A stretch of DNA of 64,000 nt from Sphingomonadales bacterium (lineage in GTDB: Bacteria > Pseudomonadota > Alphaproteobacteria > Sphingomonadales > Sphingomonadaceae): positions 43,894 to 107,893 of the forward strand of contig JANXVZ010000005.1 of the NCBI GenBank assembly GCA_025351405.1. Direction: 5' to 3'. Below the pieces are notes generated by a model. It was not told the origin of the DNA, did no database searches, and was given only the letters and a program-made list of their open reading frames with translations. The position numbers and the translations under genes are program-made. This document shows, in pieces, positions 43,186-53,547 of this stretch (its first letter is position 1; every line of letters begins with the position of its first letter).

Positions 43186-43521
43186 ATGTCCATCAGTGCC
43201 AGTGACGTGATTGCCATCGCCCCTGCCGCCTTTGGCATCGCCTCCGTCATCACCATCGGCTGGGTAAGCACGATGTGGCTGCGGATGCGCCACGGCTATC
43301 CGCTCGAAAACTCCTGGGGCAAGCCGATGCTGCCGCATGGCGGCGGCGAGACCATCGAGCGGGTGAAGCTGCTCAGCCAGGAAAGTGCCCAGCTCCGCGC
43401 CGAACTCGGCAGCGTCAAGGACAGGCTCGCGGTTCTCGAGCGCATCGCCACCGACAAGGGCAGCCGGCTGGCCGCCGAGATCGACAGCCTCGGTGCAAAA
43501 TCGCCGACCTCGATCAATTGA
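43186..43521 (+). CDS. PspB-like small membrane coiled-coil protein 2
   Basis: The 111-aa protein has one helix near residues 10-32 (IAPAAFGIASVITIGWVST). A Gly/Pro-containing linker follows, then a coiled-coil finishing LERIATDKGSRLAAEIDSLG. GAGGAG lies eight bases before the ATG. It shares the terminal module with its neighbours but has a longer linker. Confidence 0.78.
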   Translation: MSISASDVIAIAPAAFGIASVITIGWVSTMWLRMRHGYPLENSWGKPMLPHGGGETIERVKLLSQESAQLRAELGSVKDRLAVLERIATDKGSRLAAEIDSLGAKSPTSIN

Positions 43522-43567
43522 TACCCCGCCGGCAACCCGCCGGCAGCAACCCGCACGAGAGTGAACC

Positions 43568-43834
43568 ATGAACCCCTTTGAAATGGTCGTCCTGATCGTG
43601 GCCATCGTCACCGTTGGCCGTGTCATCAGTGCCCGCTACGGCGTCAATGCCTGGGGCGGTCGCCGTGGTCGCCGGATGGAGGCGATGCGGATGCAGGGCG
43701 AAAGCAGCGAGGAATCCGCCCGCCTGCGCGCCGAAGTCACCCGGCTGAACGATCGCATCCAGGTTCTCGAACGCCTCGCCACCGACCCCGCCAAGCGGCT
43801 CTCCGACGAAATCGAAGAGCTGAAACGCAAATAA
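43568..43834 (+). CDS. PspB-like small membrane coiled-coil protein 3
   Basis: The 88-aa protein has a short N-terminal helix (FEMVVLIVAIVTVGRVI), an Arg-rich segment (RRGRRMEAMRM) and the terminal coiled-coil LERLATDPAKRLSDEIEELK. It clearly belongs to the same small family as the two preceding genes. Confidence 0.78.
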   Translation: MNPFEMVVLIVAIVTVGRVISARYGVNAWGGRRGRRMEAMRMQGESSEESARLRAEVTRLNDRIQVLERLATDPAKRLSDEIEELKRK

Positions 43835-43859
43835 CCACGCCAATAGAGAGGAGATCGAA

Positions 43860-44093
43860 ATGCCACCGTTTGAATCCCTCGTTGTGCTGAGCTCGGCCGG
43901 CCTCATCGGCCTCGGCATGGTCGCCGCCGCCAGCGCCTGGGGCTGGTCCGGCTGGTTGCGCCTGCGCCAGCATGAGCTCGACACCGGCCGGGCGAGCGGC
44001 GACCTGCCCGCCATCGGCCAGCGCATCGACCTTGCCGACCTGAAGGAGCGCATCCGCAAGCTGGAAGCGATTGCAGCGGGCGTGGATTTCTGA
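43860..44093 (+). CDS. PspB-like small membrane coiled-coil protein 4 (short)
   Basis: The 77-aa protein has an N-terminal helix (LVVLSSAGLIGLGMVAAASA) and a short coiled-coil ending LKERIRKLEAIAAGVDF, the PspB-like finish without the T-D-x4-L extension. GAGGAG precedes the ATG. It is the last gene of the psp run; sufE follows after 67 bp. Confidence 0.72.
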   Translation: MPPFESLVVLSSAGLIGLGMVAAASAWGWSGWLRLRQHELDTGRASGDLPAIGQRIDLADLKERIRKLEAIAAGVDF

Positions 44094-44160
44094 CGCAGCA
44101 TTCCCGGTCCACGGCGCGCCGGAACTTGACCCTTGCCGCCCCACCGCGCAAACCGCCCCG

Positions 44161-44571
44161 ATGACAATCGCCACCTTCGAAGACGTCGAGGCCGAATTCG
44201 AGGCGCTCGATGACTGGGACGACAAATACCGCCTGCTCATCGACCTTGGCCGCGCATTGCCGCCGATGTCCGATGCCCTGAAGACCGACGCGACGAAAGT
44301 GCGCGGTTGTGCCAGCCAGGTCTGGCTGCACCCCAGTTTCGACGGCGAAACCCTGCATTTTTCCGCCGATAGCGACGCCGCCATCGTCAAGGGCCTGGTG
44401 GCGCTGGTACTGATGCTCGCCGATGACCGAAGCCCGCGCGCCATCGACACCGACAGCATCCGCGCCAAACTCGACGGTCTTGGCCTCGCGCGCCACTTGT
44501 CGTCGAACCGCACGCAGGGCCTTGCCTCGATGGTGGCGCGGATCGGCGAACTGGCGCGGCAAGCCGCGTGA
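44161..44571 (+). CDS. sufE: SufE, cysteine-desulfurase sulfur acceptor
   Basis: The 136-aa protein accepts persulfide from SufS for iron-sulfur cluster assembly. The acceptor is Cys50 in KVRGCASQVWL, and the SDAAIVKGLVALVL and RTQGLASMVARI segments match the family. The other suf genes are not in the window. Its TGA overlaps the GTG start of the next gene. Confidence 0.94.
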   Translation: MTIATFEDVEAEFEALDDWDDKYRLLIDLGRALPPMSDALKTDATKVRGCASQVWLHPSFDGETLHFSADSDAAIVKGLVALVLMLADDRSPRAIDTDSIRAKLDGLGLARHLSSNRTQGLASMVARIGELARQAA

Positions 44572-45038
44572 CCGAGGTTCCCATCGATATTCCGATCGAC
44601 ACTGCCGAACGCCAGGCGCGCTTTGCCCAGCGCTTCATCGGCATCGTGCCGCATGTCGCCGCCCTTGGCATCGTATACCGCGGCCATGGCACGGACTGGG
44701 CGGAACTCGCCATGCCGTTCGCCCCGCAACTAATCGCCGCGCCCGATTTCGGCGTCATCGCCTCTGGTGCCATCTATTCGTTGATGGACACCGCTGCCGG
44801 CATCGCCGTGACCATCACGCGCGGCGCCTTTGTTCCCCATGCCACGCTCGACATGCGGCTGGATTACCTGCGTGCGCCGGCGGCCGAGGCGACTGTCATT
44901 GCCCGCGTCGAATGTTACCGCATGACCCGGCAGATCGGCTTTGTGCGCGGCATTGCCCATGACGGCGACCCCGCCAACGCCATCGCCAACATGGCCGGAA
45001 CCTTCATGTTCACAGCGCCACCGGAGCCGCAAACGTGA
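44568..45038 (+). CDS. PaaI-type hotdog thioesterase 1
   Basis: The 156-aa protein matches the hotdog fold: GVIASGAIYSLMDTAAGIAV contains the central helix, followed by TLDMRLDYLRAP. It would cleave an acyl- or aryl-CoA thioester. It begins at a GTG overlapping the sufE stop, and its stop overlaps the next gene. The two thioesterase genes are probably an old tandem pair. Confidence 0.87.
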   Translation: MTEVPIDIPIDTAERQARFAQRFIGIVPHVAALGIVYRGHGTDWAELAMPFAPQLIAAPDFGVIASGAIYSLMDTAAGIAVTITRGAFVPHATLDMRLDYLRAPAAEATVIARVECYRMTRQIGFVRGIAHDGDPANAIANMAGTFMFTAPPEPQT

Positions 45039-45466
45039 ACGATTTTGCCGCCGCGCTGCGCCGCCAGCACCATGGTCGCCTCGACATGCTGCCCTATGCG
45101 GCGCTGCTGGGGCTCGATTTCGAACGCGACGACAGCGAAGTGCGGCTGCGGATGCCCTATGCCGACGCGCTCATCGGTGCGCCCGGGCGGCTGCACGGCG
45201 GCTCGATCGCCGGGATGCTTGAAATCGCCGGGCTCGCCGCCGTGCTGCTGGCGCTGCCCGATGATGGCCGCACGCCCCGGCTGCGCCCGGTCACGGTCAC
45301 GGTCGATTTCATGCGCGAAGGCGTCCAGCAGGACACCTTCGCCGCCGCCGAAATCACCCGGCTTGGGCGCCGCATCGTCAACGTCAGCAGCCGGGCCTGG
45401 CAATATGACCGCGGCCGGCCGATCGCCGCGGCGAACATCAATTTCCTGCTGGATTGGCCGGGGTAA
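45035..45466 (+). CDS. PaaI-type hotdog thioesterase 2
   Basis: The 143-aa hotdog protein has the helix GRLHGGSIAGMLEIAGLAA with the catalytic HGG motif and the sheet segment PVTVTVDFMREG. It starts at a GTG overlapping gene 1 (GTGA). The preserved HGG suggests it is the more active partner. Confidence 0.87.
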   Translation: MNDFAAALRRQHHGRLDMLPYAALLGLDFERDDSEVRLRMPYADALIGAPGRLHGGSIAGMLEIAGLAAVLLALPDDGRTPRLRPVTVTVDFMREGVQQDTFAAAEITRLGRRIVNVSSRAWQYDRGRPIAAANINFLLDWPG

Positions 45467-45478
45467 CGCGCCGGCGAC

Positions 45479-46567
45479 TTACTTCGCCGCCGCACCACCC
45501 GCCACGGCTTCCACCGCCGCTGCGGGCAAATCGCTGAACAGGCCGTCGATGCCCGTGGCGAGAAAAACGCGGATTTCGCCCACCAGGTCGCCGCGCCCCT
45601 TGGGGTCGTCGCCGATGCGAAATTGTTTCGGCAGGAAATCGTTTTCCGGCCGGAACGTCCAGGGATGGACTTGCAGGCCGACCCCATGCGCATCCGCAAC
45701 CAGCGTTGTCGGCAGCGCCAGCGCGCCATCGGACGTTTGCGGGATGATACGGTCCTTCGATGGCCCGATGCCGTTCGCATAGCCGGCGATGTCCTTCAGC
45801 CCGGCGGGCGTCACCATCGCATCATAGCTGATGCCATCGGCGGAGGTGCCGGCGTCGATGAGCTGAATGAGGCGGACGCCGGTTTGCCGGCGCAGGGCGC
45901 GCAGGTTGCCGGCCTCGAACGACTGGATGATGACGGGGTCGCCGGCATGGGTCCAGCCGGCTTTGGCGAGCTCGGCGAGTAGCACCGGCTCCAGCGGCAG
46001 CCCGGCGGTGCGGAAATAGCTCGGGTGCTTGGTTTCCGGATAGATGCCGATGGTACGGCCAGTTCGCACGGTTTCCGCCCGCGCCAATGCGATGATTTCG
46101 GCAAAGGTCGGGATTTCGAATTTGCCGTCGTATGCCGTGTTGGCGGGGCGCAACTGCGGCAGGCGTTCGCGGGCGCGCAGTGTTTTCAATTCGGCAAGGG
46201 TGAAGTCTTCGGTGAACCAGCCGGTGACGCTTTGGCCGTCGATGACCTTTGTTGCCTTGCGCCCGGCGAATTCGGGGTGGCCGGCGACATCGGTGGTGCC
46301 GGAAATTTCGTTCTCGTGGCGCGCGACCAGCACATGGTCGCGGGTGGAGACAAGGTCGGGTTCGATGAAATCGGCGCCCTGTGCGATGGCGACAGTGTAG
46401 GAGGCAATGGTGTGCTCGGGCCGGTCGGCACTGGCGCCGCGGTGTCCGATGATGATGGGCGGCGGCGGCGGTGGTTGCATCGGCGGTCCTTTGGGGGCGC
46501 CCCTGGGCGCGGCGAATGCGGCCACCGCGACCAGAGCATAGGCGGCAATTGCAAATGGCTTCAACAT
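45479..46567 (-). CDS. Secreted glycerophosphodiester phosphodiesterase
   Basis: The 362-aa enzyme hydrolyses glycerophosphodiesters to glycerol-3-phosphate plus alcohol. A signal peptide (residues 1-20) and a Pro-rich linker precede the GDPD core. The core has IIGHRGASADRPEHT (catalytic His and Arg), DFIEPDLV (metal Glu/Asp) and LVARHENE. The GlpQ-like length includes inserted loops. It is convergent with the thioesterase pair, 12 bases apart. Confidence 0.93.
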   Translation of the reverse strand: MLKPFAIAAYALVAVAAFAAPRGAPKGPPMQPPPPPPIIIGHRGASADRPEHTIASYTVAIAQGADFIEPDLVSTRDHVLVARHENEISGTTDVAGHPEFAGRKATKVIDGQSVTGWFTEDFTLAELKTLRARERLPQLRPANTAYDGKFEIPTFAEIIALARAETVRTGRTIGIYPETKHPSYFRTAGLPLEPVLLAELAKAGWTHAGDPVIIQSFEAGNLRALRRQTGVRLIQLIDAGTSADGISYDAMVTPAGLKDIAGYANGIGPSKDRIIPQTSDGALALPTTLVADAHGVGLQVHPWTFRPENDFLPKQFRIGDDPKGRGDLVGEIRVFLATGIDGLFSDLPAAAVEAVAGGAAAK

Positions 46568-46606
46568 CGATGCGGACCCTGTTTTGGCGCTGATGCCATG
46601 GTGTCG

Positions 46607-47920
46607 TTACAGTCTCGAACGCCGCAGCCCGATCAGCCGTTCGACCAGCCACAGCGCCACCAGTTTGCGGAACACCAGCACGGTCGACGCCGCAATCGCC
46701 GCGCCGGTGGCGCCATAGGGCGGGATCAACCACAGCGCCAGACCGGCAGCGACCGGCAGCGCGATGAGCGAATAGCCCAGGCTCGCACGTTCGTGCCCGG
46801 TCATCACCAGCATCGAACCAATGGGGCCGGTGAGCATGTTGATGAGCTGGCCCAGCGCCAATATCTGCAGGGGCAGCGCAGCGGCGGCAAACTCCGGCCC
46901 GAAGAAATGCAGCAGCCACCCCGGGGCCACCAGCACCAAAACCAGCAACGGCAGCGACAGCACCGTCAGCACGACAATCGCCTGCCGCCAGATGCGGGTG
47001 ATGCCCGGATGGTCACGCATCCGTGCGGCGGCGGCGATGCGCGGCCCCGCCACCGCATCGAATGATGCCACCAGCAGCGCGAACATGTTGGCGATCTGCC
47101 ACGCGGTGCGGAACAGCCCGGCCTCGGCAGTGGGGTGATAGCGCGCCACCAGCGTCAGGATCAGCCAGTCGGTGGCATAGCCCGACAGCGCCACCAGCAA
47201 GATCTTCCAGCCGGCGGGCAGCATCGGCAGCAGCGGCACCCGCAACATCGGCACCTGCCAGCGCGAAATATCGCGCCATGAGATTGCAGCGCCGACCAGC
47301 GCCGAAACCGCCATCGCGACAAAGAACAATTGCGCCGCCTCGCGGACACTGCCGAGCCGCAGCGCCAGCACGCCGACCAGTGCCAGCCCGGTAAACAACG
47401 GGCCATCGATGAGCTGCCCGAGCAGGACACGATCGGTGGCGCGCAACGTTGCCGTCACCAGCCGGATGGCGACCATCGCCACCAGCCCGAAGCTGACCAC
47501 CGCCAGCACGGCATAGTCCTGGACGCTGCCGGTGATCCGCGCCAGCAAAGGCACGCCGGCGACCGACAGCAGGATCGCCATCAACACCGACGCCGCCAGC
47601 ACGCTGCGCACGACCGAGGCCATCGCGCCCTTGGCGAGGCCCAGCGCGCCCTGCCGGACATCGCCGGCGACGGTGCGGATCAACACATAGTCGAGGCCAC
47701 ATAGCGACACCGTCGAAAGCAGGGTCAACGTCGTCAGCGCGAGGCCGTATTCGCCAACGGCGGCCGCCCCGAAGCTGCGCGCCAGCACGATGCTGAAGCC
47801 GAAACTGAGGCCGGCGCCGAGGGTCTTCAGCGCAAACGCCGCTGCCGTCTGCGGGACTTGCGGATTGGCACCCAGCCAGCCGCGCGCGCGGCTGGTGCGG
47901 GAAGGCGGCGCGGCATTCAT
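46607..47920 (-). CDS. Polysaccharide flippase (Wzx-like, MATE/MVF superfamily)
   Basis: The 437-aa protein has about 12 hydrophobic helices and an N-terminal LKTLGAGLSFGFSIVLARSF segment, typical of O-antigen/exopolysaccharide translocases. It is not in a glycan gene cluster here; its only neighbours are a GDPD and a beta-helix protein. The lipid-linked substrate is unknown. Confidence 0.85.
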   Translation of the reverse strand: MNAAPPSRTSRARGWLGANPQVPQTAAAFALKTLGAGLSFGFSIVLARSFGAAAVGEYGLALTTLTLLSTVSLCGLDYVLIRTVAGDVRQGALGLAKGAMASVVRSVLAASVLMAILLSVAGVPLLARITGSVQDYAVLAVVSFGLVAMVAIRLVTATLRATDRVLLGQLIDGPLFTGLALVGVLALRLGSVREAAQLFFVAMAVSALVGAAISWRDISRWQVPMLRVPLLPMLPAGWKILLVALSGYATDWLILTLVARYHPTAEAGLFRTAWQIANMFALLVASFDAVAGPRIAAAARMRDHPGITRIWRQAIVVLTVLSLPLLVLVLVAPGWLLHFFGPEFAAAALPLQILALGQLINMLTGPIGSMLVMTGHERASLGYSLIALPVAAGLALWLIPPYGATGAAIAASTVLVFRKLVALWLVERLIGLRRSRL

Positions 47921-48006
47921 GCGATCGGTGGGCCATTTTTGCTGGCGGGGGACCGCCCTATAGCATTCAACCGGGGCGCAGCGGCAAGCGTGATAAGACC
48001 GGCGCG

Positions 48007-49212
48007 TCAGCCATAAAGCGTGCCGCTGTGCAGGTGATCCATGATCGGCGCATATTGCGCCAGCAACGCGTCGGACGTGCCGGCGATATGGCCGATGTTG
48101 GCAACGGGGCGAAAGCCGACGCCGTGCTGCGCCGCGCTGCTGCCAGCGATCGGTGCCAGCAGGTCGAAGTTGATGGCGCCCGTCTGCCGGGCCAGCAGGG
48201 TGTTCACATCGACGCCGACCTTGGCCTTGGCTTCCCAGACATCGATGTTGTTGCTGTAGCTGACGTTGCTGCTGGGCTTTTGCGGGTGCTCGATAAAGGC
48301 CTGGCCGATATTGTCGGCGATCACGACGTTCTTGTCATTGGCGATGCGGATGGCAGTGTCGACGCCGGATTTGTCGCTGTTGATGACCGTATTGCCCTTG
48401 ATGATCACGCCGACGGTATCGCTGACCGAAATGCCATGGCCGAAGGTGCCCTGGTAATAATTGTTTTCGATGCGGATGTTGGTGTTGGGGCCGCGCGTAT
48501 CGATGTTCTCGCTGCGGATGAAGATGCCGCCGATGATGCCGCCGGTGCCCTGGACAAGGATGTTGTTGCGATAGGTCAGGTCGTGGCTGGCTTCGGTGAC
48601 ACCGTTCTGCACCTGGAAATTGCCGGGGTGGTCGCCGGCGGCATAATCGCCCTGCATGTCGTGGAGGTAGTTGTATTCGTACAGCGCGCGCGTGACGCCG
48701 GCGGTGTTGACGCCTTCGCGCGACCCGGTCACCTCGTTGCCGGCGATGATGATGTCGGTCGAACTGCTCAACGACACCGCGGTCTTCAACTGGTTGAAGG
48801 TCGAATCAAGCAACGAAAAGCCCTGCGTGGCGTGGACAACAAGGCCATTGCCGTCGTCAAAGCTGTTGCCGTTGAGCGAGCCGGTCATGTGCATCCCGAC
48901 GATCGCGATGTTCGACGATTTGTCGACAAAGAACGCCGTGGTGGAAAGCGGGTCGCCGGGCTTCAACGGGTGCTTGATGTCGATGTCCTGGAAAACGATG
49001 TTCCTCGAACCGGTAAACACCACCGAATAGGCGCTGGCGTGGTTGGCGGCATCGGCGGACTTTATGGTCACCGTGCCGACGGGGTTGAAGCCCGACAGCC
49101 GCAGCGCACCATAGTCGCCGGGTGCCAGCAGGATGGTGTCGCCGCCCTTGGCGAGGCGAGTGGCGGCGAGGAACTGGGCGGCGTTGGCAACGGTGGTGGT
49201 CTTGCCGGGCAT
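48007..49212 (-). CDS. Right-handed parallel beta-helix protein
   Basis: The 401-aa protein is built from repeated turns such as NIVFQDIDIKHP, DIIIAGNEVTGS, GVIIKGNTVINS and NVVIADNIGQAF, the pattern of pectate-lyase-like beta-helices. No signal peptide is visible, so export would need another route. No catalytic Ca/Arg set could be assigned. It may be a polysaccharide lyase or surface protein linked to the adjacent flippase. Confidence 0.8.
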   Translation of the reverse strand: MPGKTTTVANAAQFLAATRLAKGGDTILLAPGDYGALRLSGFNPVGTVTIKSADAANHASAYSVVFTGSRNIVFQDIDIKHPLKPGDPLSTTAFFVDKSSNIAIVGMHMTGSLNGNSFDDGNGLVVHATQGFSLLDSTFNQLKTAVSLSSSTDIIIAGNEVTGSREGVNTAGVTRALYEYNYLHDMQGDYAAGDHPGNFQVQNGVTEASHDLTYRNNILVQGTGGIIGGIFIRSENIDTRGPNTNIRIENNYYQGTFGHGISVSDTVGVIIKGNTVINSDKSGVDTAIRIANDKNVVIADNIGQAFIEHPQKPSSNVSYSNNIDVWEAKAKVGVDVNTLLARQTGAINFDLLAPIAGSSAAQHGVGFRPVANIGHIAGTSDALLAQYAPIMDHLHSGTLYG

Positions 49213-49353
49213 GCGGATACTCCATGGTGGATAAGGGGCGGGGGCGGGACCGGGTCACACCGGGCCGGCACGACGCCGACAACCACAGGAACGGCGGATG
49301 CCGCCGTGCTGTAACCGGCATAATGGGTGAAAAGACGTTAGGCTTACCCGCGA

Positions 49354-50274
49354 TCAGGACGTCGCGCGGTCGGCCTTGTCGGCGCGGCGGCGGCCAAAGG
49401 CGAGGCCGCGCTCGAGCCGGGCGCGCAACGCGGCATAGTAAGCGGCGAGAAATTCATGGTCGTCACCACCCGGCGGCTGCCCGATCTTGCGGCGGATGCT
49501 GGCGGCAACCAGCATCACCGGGTCGTCGGCAGCGCGGCGCATCGCCTTGCCGGCCGAACGCCGCAGTACGGTTTCCAGCGTCTGCAATTCATAGACGCCA
49601 TAGGCATCGAGCTGTTCGTCGCTGAACTGAAACGCGGCGCCGCTGTTGCCCCGTGTAGCGACATCGGCCCCCAGCACGCGGCGCGGCGTGCGCAGTACCC
49701 AGGTGCCGGCGATCAGGTCGCCGGCGCGCAACCGATCGCGGTTGAATAGCGGCAGCAGTGTGAACACGAACGCCCATGCCAGCCCCGCAAGCGCCGTCCA
49801 GCCATCGCCTTCACCATTGCCGGCCTGGTAGCCGAGGAACGAAAGCGGCAGGAATACCTCGAGCTCGCGCAGCAGGTTGCGCGCCACCACCGCATCGGTG
49901 GACAGGCGCCCGCCATCGCGCGAGGCAACACGGATACCCAGCGCGCACTTGCCCGGCGTGGCACCGCGCCGCCCGCTTTCGAACAGGATAAACCACAGGT
50001 TGCGCAGGATGAAGAAGCCAAGCAGCCACACCACCGCCAGCAACTGCCCGGTAATGCCGTTGAAATAGCCGGTGATCCCCAACCCGGCGAAGATGAGCAC
50101 GACCGCGAGGGTGAAGCCGACCAGCACCGCCACCATGATGACCAGATCGAGCAGGAATGCCGAGGCCCGCTGCCCGGCAGTGGCGAGGTGGAGTGTCAGT
50201 GTTATACCCTCGGGGGTGACCAGCGCGCGCGCCGTGTCGGCATCCTCGGGGATGTAGAGCGCGGCGGCGGTCAT
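49354..50274 (-). CDS. RDD family membrane protein
   Basis: The 306-aa protein has the RDD start (GQRASAFLLDLVIMVAVLVG), further membrane helices and GRRGATPGKCALGIRV. A long soluble C-terminal extension follows. The ATG at 50274 overlaps the upstream stop (ATGA). It closes the six-gene MoxR operon. RDD proteins are poorly understood membrane transport-like proteins. Confidence 0.87.
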   Translation of the reverse strand: MTAAALYIPEDADTARALVTPEGITLTLHLATAGQRASAFLLDLVIMVAVLVGFTLAVVLIFAGLGITGYFNGITGQLLAVVWLLGFFILRNLWFILFESGRRGATPGKCALGIRVASRDGGRLSTDAVVARNLLRELEVFLPLSFLGYQAGNGEGDGWTALAGLAWAFVFTLLPLFNRDRLRAGDLIAGTWVLRTPRRVLGADVATRGNSGAAFQFSDEQLDAYGVYELQTLETVLRRSAGKAMRRAADDPVMLVAASIRRKIGQPPGGDDHEFLAAYYAALRARLERGLAFGRRRADKADRATS

Positions 50275-51293
50275 GAATGGCGGTTCGTTCGCGCGGTCTT
50301 CCGCGGCAGGTAGAAATACACCAACCACAGCGCCAGCATGCCCGAAGCCACTGCCAGGCGCACGGCGTCGGCCTTTATGAGCTGGCGGGCGAAGCCTTCG
50401 AGCAGCCCCGCCACGAGCAGCATGACCAGCACCCCCAGCATTGCCGTTGCCGCCGTCCGCCCCGCGACCGTGGCGGCCGCCGTACGGGTCAGCCCGCCGG
50501 GAAAGGCGATGGCGCGGCCGATGCGGAAGCCAGCGGCGCCGGCGACGACGATCGCGAACAATTCGGTTGTGCCATGGATCATCAGCCAGCCGACAATCGG
50601 CACGCCAAGCCCATGGCTGATGAAAAGCACCAGAAAGGCCCCCAGCATGCAGCCGGTCGTGAGCAACAGGAATGCCGTCGGCAAGCCAAAGGCGAATCCC
50701 AGCGCAAAGGCCCCTATCGCCACCTGGGCATTGTGGGTGAACAGGAAGGCTGCGAGCGCGGCGAGGGGGTTTGCCTCGCCGCCGTACAGCGTTTCCCGCA
50801 GCGCCGCCGTCGTCGCCAGCGGATCGCGGCCGGACGCGAGGCTGGCAGGCACGAAGCTGGCATACCAGGCGGGATCATGCGCCACCATGATATAGCCGGC
50901 GATGGTGCCGGTGAGCAGGAGCGCGGCCGCAACCAGCGTTTCACCCGACAATGCCACCATCGCCGCCGGCCAATCGCGCGCGAAAAAACCGCGCACCCGC
51001 CGCCAGAAGCCCGATTGCACCCCATAAACGAAGAAATAGGCCCGCGCGCTGAGCGCCTCCAGATAGGCGATGAGATCGGCATCGAGCGAGGTCGCCCGTG
51101 CCACCGACAGCGACGACAGCGTGGCGCGATAGAGCATCGGCAGGGCCACCAGCGCATCGTCATCGAGCCCGCGCACAGACTTGCGCTCGGCGATATCGAG
51201 CAGCGCTTCGAGCGCCTTCCAGCTTGCCTCGCGCTCCTGGCGGAAGCGCCGGCTGCCGAGAACGAGTTCCGGCGGCGGTTCGTGCGCGGTCAC
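50271..51293 (-). CDS. SpoIIM-domain (stage II sporulation M-like) membrane protein
   Basis: The 340-aa protein has a soluble N-terminal part and a membrane half with ALAAFLFTHNAQVAIGAFAL and HGTTELFAIVVAGAAGFRIG, typical of the SpoIIM/DUF95 family. The organism is not expected to sporulate; in this context the family belongs to MoxR clusters. The start is a GTG overlapping the DUF58 stop (GTGA). Confidence 0.87.
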   Translation of the reverse strand: MTAHEPPPELVLGSRRFRQEREASWKALEALLDIAERKSVRGLDDDALVALPMLYRATLSSLSVARATSLDADLIAYLEALSARAYFFVYGVQSGFWRRVRGFFARDWPAAMVALSGETLVAAALLLTGTIAGYIMVAHDPAWYASFVPASLASGRDPLATTAALRETLYGGEANPLAALAAFLFTHNAQVAIGAFALGFAFGLPTAFLLLTTGCMLGAFLVLFISHGLGVPIVGWLMIHGTTELFAIVVAGAAGFRIGRAIAFPGGLTRTAAATVAGRTAATAMLGVLVMLLVAGLLEGFARQLIKADAVRLAVASGMLALWLVYFYLPRKTARTNRHS

Positions 51294-52590
51294 AATGCAG
51301 TCCGTCGCTTGGTCTCGAGGTAGCGCCGCGCCAGTGCAGGGCCGGCCTGCTGCCACGGTGTTTCGAGCACATCGACCCCCATTCGCCGCAGCCGGGTCAG
51401 AACGATGCGGCGTTCGCGCAGCAGCCCGGCGGCGATGACGGCGCGCGACACGTCCTCGGGCGTCACCGGCACCGCAGCGACCAGCCCTTCCAGCTCGTCG
51501 TCGCGCATGACGATGCACAGCAACACATGGCGTTCGAGCAACCGCCCGACGGAGCGAAGCATCAGCTCGGCGCTGGTCGTATCGACGAAATCGGTGAACA
51601 GCATGACGAGGGAGCGCCGATGGAGCCGCGCTGCCAGCGTGCTCAATCCCAGCGTGTAGTTGGTTTCGGCCGGGCTGGCCTCCAACTGCGCGGCCAGCCG
51701 CTGCAACCCGGCAAACGCACCGGCACCGGTGGTCGCCGCACCTGCAACGCGCGGGCGCTCGTCAAAGCCGAACAGCCCGACGCGATCGCCCATTTTCAAC
51801 GAGACATACGCCGTCAACAGCCCGGCGGTGATTGCCCGGTCGAGGCGCGACACCGCGGCGATGGGTTCCGCCATGGTGCGCCCGCAATCGAAGGCAAGGA
51901 CGACATTGCTGTCGCGTTCGGCACGAAATTCCTTGGCGAGTAGCCGCGAATGACGTGCCGATTGCTTCCAGTCGATACCGCGCCGATCCATGCCGGCACG
52001 AAAATCCGCCAGCGCGTCGAACTCGCCGCCGCTGCCGAGCTGGATCTGCGCCATCATCCCGGCGGCGGCATCGGCGCTGAGCAGCGCGACCCCATCGGTG
52101 CGCACCGGTCGTACATCCGGGGTTACGAGCAACGCCGGCGGTCGCGGCTGGCGCTGTTGCCGCCACACCAGCCCCAACGGTCCCTGCCATCGCAGGTCGA
52201 GCTGCTGCTGCCCCACGACTCCCCTGCGCCGCGCGGTGATGGCGATGTCCGCCGCGCCGGAATTGCCCTGCAACGCAATCGCGACCCGGCCACCGGCGGC
52301 GAGTGCCAGCCGGTCATCGGTCGAAAGCGCCGCTGCCAGCTGCCGTGCGCCGCTGGCAGCCGCTACCCGCACCCGCAACGCGAACATTTCACCCACCGCA
52401 ACATTGCTGGGGGCGGACGCAGCGGTATCGATGCGGCGCGGCATGGCGACAGCGTCGAACGCCGCCGCCGCGAGCACCAGCGAAAGCCAGAACACCGGCA
52501 GCAGCCAAAGGCCCGGCAGCATGATGCCGACCAGCAACGCCAGCGGCGCGCCGGCCGCGGCAATCGCCACGAGGCGTTGTGTCGGATAGA

Positions 52591-52594
<4 letters not shown>
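51290..52594 (-). CDS. DUF58 domain protein of the MoxR cluster
   Basis: The 434-aa protein has two N-terminal hydrophobic helices. Its C-terminal DUF58/VWA-like region has [20 protein letters not shown] and [20 protein letters not shown]. The start is a TTG overlapping the MoxR stop, with GAGG seven bases before it. It probably acts as substrate or adaptor of the MoxR ATPase. Confidence 0.9.

Positions 52595-53533
<939 letters not shown>

Positions 53534-53547
<14 letters not shown>

Noticed and set aside
50271..51293. Evidence of sporulation from the SpoIIM-like protein
   Set aside because: The family also occurs in MoxR clusters of non-sporulating Gram-negative bacteria, and no other sporulation gene is present.
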